64,000 bases of DNA from Ginsengibacter sp963792025. GTDB taxonomy: Bacteria; Bacteroidota; Bacteroidia; Chitinophagales; Chitinophagaceae. The position numbers were made by a program, and so were the translations under genes. Positions 54,733-63,119 of the stretch are shown piece by piece (position 1 is the stretch's first letter; every line of letters begins with the position of its first letter). The notes beneath the pieces are model-generated. The model worked only from the letters and a program-made list of their open reading frames with translations. It searched no databases and was not told the DNA's origin. The stretch covers positions 506,906 through 570,905 of the forward strand of contig CAWBUS010000012.1 in assembly GCA_963792025.1 (NCBI GenBank). Direction: 5' to 3'.

Positions 54733-54799
54733 TTAAAAAAATTAAATCGCTGAAGTAAAAACCGTATTCACAAACGATAAAATAAATGTAGCCAGTTTT

Positions 54800-55282
54800 T
54801 TACTCATTTGCAGGAAGTTTTTTTTCTTCATTTTTACTCCGTGTCATAACTGCGGCAAATGTTCCCGCGCAGAAGTTAATTATAATCGCATCTGCAAGCA
54901 TCATAAACAACAAACTATGCCCATTATTTTTTGCGATGGCCGCGGGAGTTTGCATCAATACATCAGGAGACGATCCAAAATTAAAAACACCCGGAGCCAA
55001 TATAAGGGTTAACAAAAGTATAAGGACACATGAAAAAATTACTCCCAGCGTCGTAACGGTAAACCCGTTATATTCTATTGAAGTTTGATTAATTTTTTTC
55101 CCGCCATAGACAATTCCGAATATAAAAATACACATGAGAAATATGGCACTTCCTAAATATAAAAGCCAGGTATCACTATATCTTTGATCTTTCAAAAAAA
55201 ATATAACGGGAATACAATATAGCACTGATGAAACTATTCCGAATTTACTTAAGTGAGCAATAGAAGATTTATTAAGCGACAT
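54800..55282 (-). CDS. Four-helix membrane protein, hypothetical
   Basis: 160 residues with four hydrophobic helices (near 15-32, 38-60, 78-100 and 122-145). The N-terminus is SLNKSSIAHLSKFG. The final ~15 residues are charged. Neither domain nor homologous family is recognised. Codon use and frame are normal and it is separated from neighbours by 67 and 85 nt. Confidence 0.55.
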   Translation of the reverse strand: MSLNKSSIAHLSKFGIVSSVLYCIPVIFFLKDQRYSDTWLLYLGSAIFLMCIFIFGIVYGGKKINQTSIEYNGFTVTTLGVIFSCVLILLLTLILAPGVFNFGSSPDVLMQTPAAIAKNNGHSLLFMMLADAIIINFCAGTFAAVMTRSKNEEKKLPANE

Positions 55283-55367
55283 ACAAAAAGCGCCTCTAAA
55301 ACCATTCCAATTTTAAAGATTAGGGCAAAATATAACACTGATATTAGATTTTCGTAGTGCTTGAAAA

Positions 55368-56000
55368 TTACATGAATCCATAATCCAGCACCCTTCGAAA
55401 ATATTTGTTATCCTGAATTATCCAGGTTACTTCGTAACTACCTGTAGCGTCTTTACAAAAAAGATATAAATAGACTCTATGCCCGTCTTTCGATTTATAA
55501 ATTCCATTCCGGGATCTTAAAGTGCCATTATCCGTATACGTTAGGTTAAGGTTGTAAAGGTCTGCGTAAGCAACGGGAGGTATAACAACGGTATCATTGC
55601 CTATCGTCATTGTAATCCCACCAATATAGGTTGTTGGCAGATTTCCATAATTGCCATAGTAGGTTTTCCGGTCAATTCTTATTAAATATTTTTCATCGTA
55701 ATCCAGCCTGTGCTTGCTCTTATCAAAAGGCAACTGTTTGATAGAAGCTTTAATATTATCTCCCTCAAAATTCATAAAGTCTGAACCAAATGTTGTAAAT
55801 GGAATTTTTTGCAGTTCATCTTTGCCAACGGCTTCATCTATACCCGACAAAGTAAAAGTGGCCAGGTCAGCTCTTATTTCCGTCTTTGGCAATCTGGCAA
55901 ACGATTCATTTTTTTTACGTGTATCCTGGAAATCATAAAATTTTTGTGCACTGCATGAAAATCCACACAGCAGTAGAGATGCGATAACAAAAGTCTTCAT
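55368..56000 (-). CDS. Secreted hypothetical protein
   Basis: 210 residues with a signal peptide (IASLLLCGFSCSAQ; a lipid-attached form through Cys16 is possible). The remainder is beta-rich with YLIRIDRKTYYGNYG and VTWIIQDNKYFRRV segments. No family is recognised. It is part of a run of small exported genes on the minus strand (55.4-56.9 kb). Confidence 0.55.
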   Translation of the reverse strand: MKTFVIASLLLCGFSCSAQKFYDFQDTRKKNESFARLPKTEIRADLATFTLSGIDEAVGKDELQKIPFTTFGSDFMNFEGDNIKASIKQLPFDKSKHRLDYDEKYLIRIDRKTYYGNYGNLPTTYIGGITMTIGNDTVVIPPVAYADLYNLNLTYTDNGTLRSRNGIYKSKDGHRVYLYLFCKDATGSYEVTWIIQDNKYFRRVLDYGFM

Positions 56001-56149
56001 TTAATACTTTTCGATGAACCTTAAAAATAAAAGAATCGAGGTTAAGAAAATTAAAAAGTAATTTAAAATCTATCCTGTTCCGAAAAATATCAGAATATTA
56101 TCTGGATGCGAGTAAGGCCGTTACCGGTTAAGTACAGTATAATCGGGAG

Positions 56150-56938
56150 TTATTTTTTTACACGTTCATAATTTTCAACACTTTTCGATCCATTCGGATT
56201 TGCAATAGTCTGAGTATAATTATCCGCACCTTTCATTTCGAAACTAATTGCGAACGATTGGCCCACGGCAATTGAATAAGTAGAATTCAAATCGACTTCT
56301 TTTATTTTATTATCACCATCCATCTCAAATGTTCCGAAACCGATTCCGGTAAAATTTTTATTTGAAGAATCTTTTAGTGTGTGGCCATACATAAAATAAC
56401 CCGCATAAAACGCTTTATATTGAGTTCGTTTATACCAGGTTGTATCATTTCCCTTAACCAGGTAACCACTTGTTTCTTTCCATACGCCATCTAAGGGACT
56501 CTTTTGATCTTTACCAACAGACTGGTATTCTTCGGTAAGTTTTAGGGTCTGAGAATCAACAGACATGTCGGGAATCACTTGCGTATAACCGCCAGGGTTA
56601 GTGGTAATTTGCAAGCTAAATGAAGCAGGACCACTGATGATACTGTCTCTTGCACTGTAAATGTCATTTTCAATGACTGTTCCTGTATCTGCCGTATAAA
56701 ACCCAAGGCCAAAACCCGAAGCAGAATCGCTTGGATTTACCTGGGCATACATCATCATGCTATCGGTGTAAATCTTAAGTTGCTTCAGATCCGTGTATTT
56801 GGTGTCCTTTTTTCCGTCATTAATTGTTTGTGATAACATAAAGTAAGCGCCGGGCATTATGGGCGTTTCCTTTAAGTGTGATGTGCAGCTGAGGCTTATA
56901 GTAGTAACTACTATAGCAAATAAAATTAAATTTTTCAT
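56150..56938 (-). CDS. Hypothetical lipoprotein
   Basis: 262 residues with a lipobox ISLSC (Cys18) after a hydrophobic run. The mature part is beta-rich: PIMPGAYFMLSQTIND, TDTGTVIENDI, QTIANPNGSKS. This resembles small lipocalin-like or DUF4488-type proteins of Bacteroidota, but I am not sure of the family. It is expected in the outer membrane or periplasm. Confidence 0.55.
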   Translation of the reverse strand: MKNLILFAIVVTTISLSCTSHLKETPIMPGAYFMLSQTINDGKKDTKYTDLKQLKIYTDSMMMYAQVNPSDSASGFGLGFYTADTGTVIENDIYSARDSIISGPASFSLQITTNPGGYTQVIPDMSVDSQTLKLTEEYQSVGKDQKSPLDGVWKETSGYLVKGNDTTWYKRTQYKAFYAGYFMYGHTLKDSSNKNFTGIGFGTFEMDGDNKIKEVDLNSTYSIAVGQSFAISFEMKGADNYTQTIANPNGSKSVENYERVKK

Positions 56939-57176
56939 GATATCAAGCGTTAATGTGCAGTTAATTTAAAATAAATTATTGATTCTATCAAAAAATAAAT
57001 CTCGTGAGTCATTAAGAAATTATCGCAATTTTTAAAATCCGAAATAACTGTTTCCAAACAAGGATGGTAAAAACCTTTGGATATTAACACTTGTGGATTA
57101 TTTGCAGCTATGCAAATTGCGATATTAAGTTTATCATCGTGTTTTAACTAAGTTTCCTAAATCCAAATTAAGCTCA

Positions 57177-57761
57177 ATGAAAAAGCTGATGACGCTTATT
57201 TTTACAACCTCAACATTTACTGTTTTTGCACAAAATAAAATTCCGCTTCTAAAAACTTCAAATTCAATTAAGCCGGATATTGAAAAGGTGGCAAGTGATT
57301 ACTACAACCACTTTGATAATATTAAGGGAGACCAAACCGACGAAACGCAAAATACTATTGAATACCAAAGTAAGATACTTCCGAAAGGTGCACTGGAAAG
57401 TAGCATCACTCAAATAAAGGGACTATACAACGTTTATAGCTGGCAGGCAGTTATGTTGAATTCCGATGACTTTGAAAAGGCAGTAGAAAAATACAAACAA
57501 ATATATCACGAACTAAACGGTGCAAGTTTTATAATGCATGATCGTAAGGCATGGAAATTTAAAGGATCTTATGACACACCCGATAATGCCCGCCCTTTTG
57601 CTTCCAGCATTCTTGAGCCCGATTTAGACGACAAAGTTTTACGTCGGTTGAAAATAGAAGTTGCACTCAACTATAACATATCCGAATGGTCCGTTAGGGT
57701 TTTAGTGTATGAAAAAGAAAATGATGGCGATATACTGCCCACAGAAAATACAGGTCAATAA
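57177..57761 (+). CDS. Secreted hypothetical protein
   Basis: 194 residues with a signal peptide ending TVFAQ (about residue 19). The mature chain is mixed alpha/beta, with DYYNHFDNIKGDQTDETQ and a central YNVYSWQAVMLNSDDFEKAVEKY. I do not recognise a family. It converges with the rhodanese-like gene, one nt apart. A 238-nt gap precedes it and presumably holds its promoter. Confidence 0.6.
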   Translation: MKKLMTLIFTTSTFTVFAQNKIPLLKTSNSIKPDIEKVASDYYNHFDNIKGDQTDETQNTIEYQSKILPKGALESSITQIKGLYNVYSWQAVMLNSDDFEKAVEKYKQIYHELNGASFIMHDRKAWKFKGSYDTPDNARPFASSILEPDLDDKVLRRLKIEVALNYNISEWSVRVLVYEKENDGDILPTENTGQ

Positions 57762-57762
57762 T

Positions 57763-58206
57763 TTATTTATCTACGGTTGGGTATCCCTTAGCAATCCAGT
57801 CTGTTTTAATATTGTGTGGTAAATCAAGTAAATGATAATTTGTAAACTTCATACTTTTTAACAATGAAATTGCCGGAAGAACATCAGGACAATGATCGTA
57901 TGGGCAGCAGCCGCAATAAATTAAAATATTTGTTGATGTAGGCAACTTACTTAGTTCTTGCTGGAATTGAGCAAGATTCTTTTCATCTTTTACCATTCCT
58001 ATATCAATTGAATTGGGAATTATAGCTCCCGGGCCTACACTAAATATTATAGGCAAATCCTTATTTGCTTTAAGTGTTGCAACCAGTTCCGCAGGTTGTG
58101 TAAGTTGATCACTCGTCCAGTTCTCGGCGTTTTGTGCCGAAGAATTATTACATGAAATTATTACCGATAAAAAAAGGCAATATTGAAGTATCCGGATATT
58201 TTTCAT
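57763..58206 (-). CDS. Rhodanese-like lipoprotein
   Basis: 147 residues from ATG 58206; a TTG start at 58224 is an alternative with 6 more residues. The signal peptide ends SVIISC, a lipobox. The rhodanese fold is seen in the KDLPIIFSVGPGAIIPNSI part. The active-site loop reads CGCCPYDHCPDV and holds four Cys, fitting a known rhodanese-like variant that may act in sulfur or metal handling rather than classic sulfur transfer. Location is periplasmic or outer membrane. Role inferred from motif only. Confidence 0.72.
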   Translation of the reverse strand: MKNIRILQYCLFLSVIISCNNSSAQNAENWTSDQLTQPAELVATLKANKDLPIIFSVGPGAIIPNSIDIGMVKDEKNLAQFQQELSKLPTSTNILIYCGCCPYDHCPDVLPAISLLKSMKFTNYHLLDLPHNIKTDWIAKGYPTVDK

Positions 58207-58280
58207 AGAATTTAATTTAATCAAAAATAAGAAATGCCAAGAACCACCTTTCTCAACAAGCCTATTCCTTTTATACCATT

Positions 58281-59099
58281 CTATCTTCGATGAAAAGGTT
58301 TTGAAAAGAATCTGTCTACAATTTTATTAAATTCATCTTTATGCTCTATTAGGGTTCCGTGTCCCGAATCCGGAACAATCCATAAATAGGCAAGCGGTAT
58401 ATTTTTATAGATCTGTACTGTATGCTCAATATTAATCACATCATGATCGCCGCCAATAATTAATGAAGGGCATTTAATTGCGTGTAACGCTGCTAAAGAT
58501 ATATTAGGCTGAAACCAATCGAGCAGGAATAATTTCCAGGCATTTTTTTCAGACTCGGTTCTAAACTTTTTATTTTTTGAAGACTCATAATAAATTTTAT
58601 CTTCCTTCCAGCCAGATGGATCCAGCGCCGTTGAATCGGGCCATAAATTTGCCCCGGTCGAAGCCAGTTTTATCACTTTTTCAGGATGTCGCATTGCCAG
58701 CAACAATGCGTTGATACCACCATCGCTCCAGCCTAAAACATAGGCAGAATCTATGTGAAGTGCATCCAGTAACGCAGCCTCATCATCGGCCATCATTTCA
58801 AAACTTAGAGAATCGTTCAGGTCTTTCGATTTCCCTTGCGAACGGCTGTCGGCAATAATTACTTTATATTTTTTAGAGAAATAAGGAATATTATTTTCGA
58901 AGCTGCCAATGCTTCCGCCGTTGCCATGAATCATTAACAATGGCTTTCCTTTCCCATAAATTTCACAGTAAATTTTAATTCCCCGAACATTATAAAACTT
59001 GCCTGCTTTAGGATTATTGCCATATTGAACTTCATTATTTTGGCTTAAAGCAGTAACTGCCAGTAACAGAATAAAGATGCTGGATAAAATATTTTTCAT
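58281..59099 (-). CDS. Secreted alpha/beta hydrolase
   Basis: 272 residues with a signal peptide (FILLLAVTALSQ). The hydrolase signature is GWSDGG (GxSxG) with MIHGNGGS upstream, the Asp in GGDHDVIN and the His in DSGHGTLIEH. Substrate is unknown; the motif set fits esterases or epoxide-hydrolase-like enzymes. It lies 57 nt from the rhodanese gene on the same strand. Confidence 0.85.
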   Translation of the reverse strand: MKNILSSIFILLLAVTALSQNNEVQYGNNPKAGKFYNVRGIKIYCEIYGKGKPLLMIHGNGGSIGSFENNIPYFSKKYKVIIADSRSQGKSKDLNDSLSFEMMADDEAALLDALHIDSAYVLGWSDGGINALLLAMRHPEKVIKLASTGANLWPDSTALDPSGWKEDKIYYESSKNKKFRTESEKNAWKLFLLDWFQPNISLAALHAIKCPSLIIGGDHDVINIEHTVQIYKNIPLAYLWIVPDSGHGTLIEHKDEFNKIVDRFFSKPFHRR

Positions 59100-59318
59100 T
59101 TTAATAAATAAGAAAATTAAAAGTATGTATAATGCCGGTTATCATCCGTTAAAATATTTAATGCGGCGACTTATACTTGAATAATTTTTTATCATCATTT
59201 TTTGTTATTTGATTCTCTGAATATATGTAGAAGGCAGGGCAAAAACAGGGTGATCACGAAAGGTAAAAATCCAAGGGATTTTATTTTAGTATTTTTGGCT
59301 TCAATTATAAAATTTAAA

Positions 59319-59549
59319 ATGGCTACAACAAAAATTACAGTAAAAAGCAACGGATCATTAAAAATAGAAGGTGATTTTGAAATTGTAGATATAGAAGGAA
59401 ACATCTATGGATTGGCAGGAAGAGAAGCAGTTTCAATTTGTAGATGTGGTCTTTCACAAACTAAACCTTTTTGCGATGGTTCACATAAAGGGCATTTTGA
59501 ACATGACGCCAAAGCTTTTGATTTGCCTCCGAAAAAAATTGTCAATTAG
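59319..59549 (+). CDS. CDGSH-type iron-sulfur protein
   Basis: 76 residues from ATG 59319; a longer in-frame start at 59202 was rejected because it adds a tail without homology. The motif is ICRCGLSQTKPFCDGSHKG, the C-x-C-x2-S-x3-P-x-CDGSxH ligands of a [2Fe-2S] CDGSH cluster. It probably acts as a small redox or cluster-transfer protein in the cytoplasm. The 3' end overlaps the convergent mlaD gene by 8 nt. Confidence 0.88.
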   Translation: MATTKITVKSNGSLKIEGDFEIVDIEGNIYGLAGREAVSICRCGLSQTKPFCDGSHKGHFEHDAKAFDLPPKKIVN

Positions 59550-60561
59550 TTAATACGGTATCCAGCAAAGTTTTTGAATTTTCTTTATCCTCTTTTGCTT
59601 TCTTTTTAAAAAATCTTCGCAGTAAAAAATTATGTTGAAGCGCTTCAAGATCTTCGTCTAATTTTTTACTGGCCGATTGCAAATTTTGCAAAGTGCCTTT
59701 TATTTTGTTTGCAGACTGTTCATCGTTCAGGAGCACTCCTGCAGGTGTATTGTTATTGCGTAACCCTGTATTAATTATATTACCGGTGGTTTTAAGGTTT
59801 GAAATAACCACCTGCGAAGAATCCGCAACATTTTGCAATTGCGCAAGAGTTCCTCTCAGCTTACTGAATATAACGGTGTCGGTTACCAGATCATTTGCCA
59901 AAGAACCCTTATCGTTAAGCTTAGCGGTATAAGCCGAAACATTTGCCGAAAGTTTTTCTAAATTCTCAGTTGCACGTTTTAAAATATTTGAAGTCGCCGT
60001 TAGCTGGTTAACCATCGTCTCATCAGTTAATAACTTTCCAATTGAACCCTTACCTGCAGCAATGCGGCCCGTTATCAATTTAAAGTCATTTGTTATAGCT
60101 AAAATATTATCGTTATTTTTTGAAAGCGTGTTCATCATTGCATCGGTGCTTAGTAACTTATCACTGCCTATTACATCTCCTTCGGCAATTTTATCACCGC
60201 CAGGCGTACCGCCGTATATCTCAATTATTTTATTACCAATTAGTCCGTCCGAACCCAACTTTGCCTTTACGTCTTTTGGAATAAATTTTACAGATACATT
60301 TTCAATATCAATTTCAACTTCCACCTGGCCGTTTTCTTTCAGACTCACTTTTCTTATGGTGCCAACCTTTACTCCCGAAAACCATACATTGTTTCCCTTC
60401 TGAAGCCCGTTGACATTTTGAAAAAAAGTTTTTATGGTTATTGATTTCTCGAAAGTTTTATGTTGAGAGCCAAGTGTAAGTACGGTAATAATAAAAATAG
60501 CAATCCCCAGGAAAACGAATATTCCAACTATTACTGCTCTTGAAGCGCCGGTAGATTTCAT
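59542..60561 (-). CDS. mlaD: MlaD/MCE-family lipid-transport protein
   Basis: 339 residues with an N-terminal membrane anchor (9-30) and an MCE domain (about 38-115) containing GLQKGNNVWFSGVKVGTI and GSDGLIGNKIIEIYGG. The C-terminal half is helical, coiled-coil-like. It forms a periplasmic ring that moves phospholipids between the membranes. It is the last gene of the minus-strand Mla unit, with 61 nt before it. Confidence 0.92.
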   Translation of the reverse strand: MKSTGASRAVIVGIFVFLGIAIFIITVLTLGSQHKTFEKSITIKTFFQNVNGLQKGNNVWFSGVKVGTIRKVSLKENGQVEVEIDIENVSVKFIPKDVKAKLGSDGLIGNKIIEIYGGTPGGDKIAEGDVIGSDKLLSTDAMMNTLSKNNDNILAITNDFKLITGRIAAGKGSIGKLLTDETMVNQLTATSNILKRATENLEKLSANVSAYTAKLNDKGSLANDLVTDTVIFSKLRGTLAQLQNVADSSQVVISNLKTTGNIINTGLRNNNTPAGVLLNDEQSANKIKGTLQNLQSASKKLDEDLEALQHNFLLRRFFKKKAKEDKENSKTLLDTVLTN

Positions 60562-60622
60562 TTGAATATTTTTATTTTACTAATGAAATTCGTTACATCA
60601 TCCTGCAATGTTATAACACATT

Positions 60623-61402
60623 TCATGATTGGTCGATAAAATTATATTTGTAAAAATTCTGGATCCTTTCGTCATTTGTATTAAAAACCTCGCCAAATGT
60701 ACCTTGCTTTATAAACTTTCCATCGTGCAACATTACAACTTTGTCGCCTGTGGATTTTGCACAGGTAAGGTCGTGAGTAATTATTATAGAGGTCGTATTA
60801 AACTTATGCCTTACCAGGTTAATAAGGTTATTAATTTCAATGCTCGTAATCGGATCAAGGCCTGATGTTGGCTCGTCATACAACATTATTTGCGGGCGCA
60901 AAATTAGAGTACGTGCAATACCAATTCTTTTTCTTTGCCCCCCGGAAAGTTCGGACGGCATTTGATTAATCGTTTGTGATAATCCCACATCGTTAAGCAC
61001 AGACTCAATTTCGTGAGATACTTCTTTTTTAGATAAATGCCTCGCATTTCTAACCAACGGAAAAGCCAGGTTTTCCCTTACGGTCATGCTATCGTACAAG
61101 GCACTATTTTGAAAAGAAAATCCTACCTGCATACGGAGCCCCCGTAACTCGCGATCTTTTAATTTATCTACTTCTTTACCTAAAACTTCAACCAGTCCAC
61201 GATCAGGTTTTAATAAACCACATATAATCTTTATGAGTACAGATTTCCCCGTTCCGGATCTTCCAAGCACCACTACGTTTTCTTTATTGTGAACATCCAG
61301 GTCTATTCCCTGCAATACATGGTTATCCCCAAATGATTTATACAAATCTCTTACATGGATCAATACTTCACTATGATTAATATTATTAGATTCAATTTCC
61401 AT
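60623..61402 (-). CDS. mlaF: ABC transporter ATP-binding protein MlaF
   Basis: 259 residues. Walker A GRSGTGKS (47-54), signature LSGGQRKR (152-159) and Walker B LYDEPTSGLDP (174-184) are intact. It powers the MlaE permease for phospholipid traffic. The ATG directly abuts the mlaE stop (no gap), giving tight coupling. No odd residues are present. Confidence 0.93.
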   Translation of the reverse strand: MEIESNNINHSEVLIHVRDLYKSFGDNHVLQGIDLDVHNKENVVVLGRSGTGKSVLIKIICGLLKPDRGLVEVLGKEVDKLKDRELRGLRMQVGFSFQNSALYDSMTVRENLAFPLVRNARHLSKKEVSHEIESVLNDVGLSQTINQMPSELSGGQRKRIGIARTLILRPQIMLYDEPTSGLDPITSIEINNLINLVRHKFNTTSIIITHDLTCAKSTGDKVVMLHDGKFIKQGTFGEVFNTNDERIQNFYKYNFIDQS

Positions 61403-62194
61403 TTAAGGTCTAAAGCTGTTTGTAATCTGAACAAGTAATATCTCTTCTACAAAGATGAGGAACATGGAAAGCACTACCGAGGCATTGGCTGCCCTGCCCA
61501 CGCCTTCTGTTCCATTGGTTGCATGAAAACCTTTATAACAACCAACGATACCAATGGTAAACCCATAGATGATACTTTTCACTAACGAAGAAAATATATC
61601 AAGAAAAGAAATCTGATCAAAAGCGGCCTGGAAGAATGAAATAAAACTCGTCGTTTCGTTTTGGTGAACATTCAAATACGCACCCAGCATGCCCACAAAA
61701 CCTGTATAGCACATGAGCATAGGAACCATAAGTGTTGTTGCCAGCACCCGGCTTACTACTAAAAATTTAAATGGATTAACGGCCGATACTTCCATGGCGT
61801 CTATCTGTTCAGTAACTTTCATAGAACCTAATTCTGCTCCAATATTAGAACCCACTTTTCCGGCAGTAATTAAAGCGGTTACTAAGGGCGCCAATGCACG
61901 TATGATTGCGATGGCAACAAGAGAAGGAAGCCATGATGTTGCGCCAAATTGTGATAGAGATGGTCTCGATTGTTTCGTAAAAACCAGGCCTGTTATAAAC
62001 CCGGTTAGAGTAATCAAAAAAAGTGATCGATAACCTACTTCGTAGCACTGCCTGATAATTTCTCTAAACTCATAGGGAGGTCTGAATACTTCTTTAAAAA
62101 AACGTAACACAAATTGCAATGCATCATTTAAACCAATAAAAAAACTGTCGATCTTTTTTGTGATAACATATTTACCCGACTTTTTAAAATACAT
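61403..62194 (-). CDS. mlaE: ABC transporter permease MlaE
   Basis: 263 residues with about five membrane helices and the family signature GAELGSMKVTEQIDAMEV, then NPFKFLVVSRVLATT. It is the inner-membrane permease of the Mla phospholipid system. It is first in the minus-strand unit with mlaF and mlaD. The MlaB and MlaC partners are absent, as in many Bacteroidota. Confidence 0.92.
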   Translation of the reverse strand: MYFKKSGKYVITKKIDSFFIGLNDALQFVLRFFKEVFRPPYEFREIIRQCYEVGYRSLFLITLTGFITGLVFTKQSRPSLSQFGATSWLPSLVAIAIIRALAPLVTALITAGKVGSNIGAELGSMKVTEQIDAMEVSAVNPFKFLVVSRVLATTLMVPMLMCYTGFVGMLGAYLNVHQNETTSFISFFQAAFDQISFLDIFSSLVKSIIYGFTIGIVGCYKGFHATNGTEGVGRAANASVVLSMFLIFVEEILLVQITNSFRP

Positions 62195-62301
62195 AGCTAT
62201 TTAATTACTTTCAAAATTGTATCTGCATTATTTATAACTGGCTTTTAAGGCAGCAAAGATGGTGCAAAGATTAATAAATATAATGTGGCTAAATTCATTT
62301 T

Positions 62302-62327
62302 AAAAAAAAAGCCCCGATTAACGGGGC
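62302..62327 (-). terminator. Rho-independent terminator of a small secreted-protein gene
   Basis: The minus strand reads GCCCCGTTAATCGGGGC followed by nine T. The 6-bp GC stem has a 5-nt loop. It is 60 nt after the stop of the small exported protein gene (62387), so it ends that transcript ahead of mlaE. Confidence 0.85.
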
Positions 62328-62386
62328 GATATATTGTGTATTTAAAAAGATATTGTGGAAATTTATTACCAGTAATTGTAGATTGC

Positions 62387-62695
62387 TTACCTATATCGGG
62401 ATCTTTCCTTCACCAGCCGAATTTGCCTTTCTCTTTCTCTTTCAAGCGCACGGATAGCAACTTTTTTTTGATGCCGTCTTAAAGTCCAGTCACTTTGAAT
62501 GGCTCTTATTTTACTATCATACTCCCTGTTTATTTTTTCTATTAGAAACCCTTTGTCCTGGATAAATTGTTTTCCATGATCATAATGACCATTTTGATTA
62601 TAAGTAGTATTATCATCGCGGTGGCCCGGATTATATTGGGCAAATGATGTTGTAAATGCGCCAATACAAATTAAAAGTGTAAATAGTTGTTTCAT
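62387..62695 (-). CDS. Small secreted basic protein, hypothetical
   Basis: 102 residues with a signal peptide ending TTSFAQ. The mature part is highly charged and helical (RRHQKKVAIRALERERERQ), possibly a coil. The first half is Asn/His/Tyr-rich. No family is recognised. It is a stand-alone gene with its own terminator. Confidence 0.6.
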   Translation of the reverse strand: MKQLFTLLICIGAFTTSFAQYNPGHRDDNTTYNQNGHYDHGKQFIQDKGFLIEKINREYDSKIRAIQSDWTLRRHQKKVAIRALERERERQIRLVKERSRYR

Positions 62696-62746
62696 GGTTG
62701 TTTAATTTAGCTTGTTCTAATTTTTGTTACTGCCGTTAGTTATTGA

Positions 62747-62839
62747 TTAGCTGTTATAGGCCCATTCAAAATTTGAAGGAGCGGCAAAGTTCCAGAACTG
62801 CGAGCCAAAGAACTTTTGAATTTGTTTAATCGTTTTCAT
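62747..62839 (-). CDS. Candidate 30-residue peptide, low support
   Basis: An ATG at 62839 opens a 30-codon frame with KTIKQIQKFFGSQFWNFA. A longer frame reading from 62968 is possible but its N-terminus looks unlike a gene. Aromatic-rich. No homologue can be claimed and no ribosome-binding site is visible. Confidence 0.25.
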   Translation of the reverse strand: MKTIKQIQKFFGSQFWNFAAPSNFEWAYNS

Positions 62840-63040
62840 CGTTTTAATTTTTAATTGTATAAAAAGTGTTTCTGTAATATGAGATGGTATTTTATCGCTG
62901 AGGTTTAATAATAAAATGTTAAGACATCCAATAGACACGACCAGGCATAGACGCAGGTATAATGGCAACTATTTTATCTGGGGCAATTACCGGTTCAATT
63001 AAAATAAAAGCTTGTTAGGCTTAGACGAAAACAGTAGGCA

Positions 63041-63116
63041 ATCGAGTAGGAAGGTAGCCATTAATTGACTACCTGTCCTCTCACACCACCGTACGTACCG
63101 TTCGGTATACGGCGGT
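63041..63116 (-). ncRNA. Group II intron domains V and VI
   Basis: Domain V is at 63116-63085 on the minus strand: ACCGCCGTA pairs with TACGGTGGT (one G-U), then a CG bulge, then TACC-GAAC-GGTA. The catalytic triad is CGC. Domain VI follows with GGTAGTC/GGCTACC and a single bulged A between TCCT and CTC. These two domains directly follow the maturase stop, as in other bacterial introns. Confidence 0.8.
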
Positions 63117-63119
63117 TTG

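Noticed and set aside
59202..59318. Upstream extension of the CDGSH protein
   Set aside because: No similarity to the family and a normal ATG exists at 59319.
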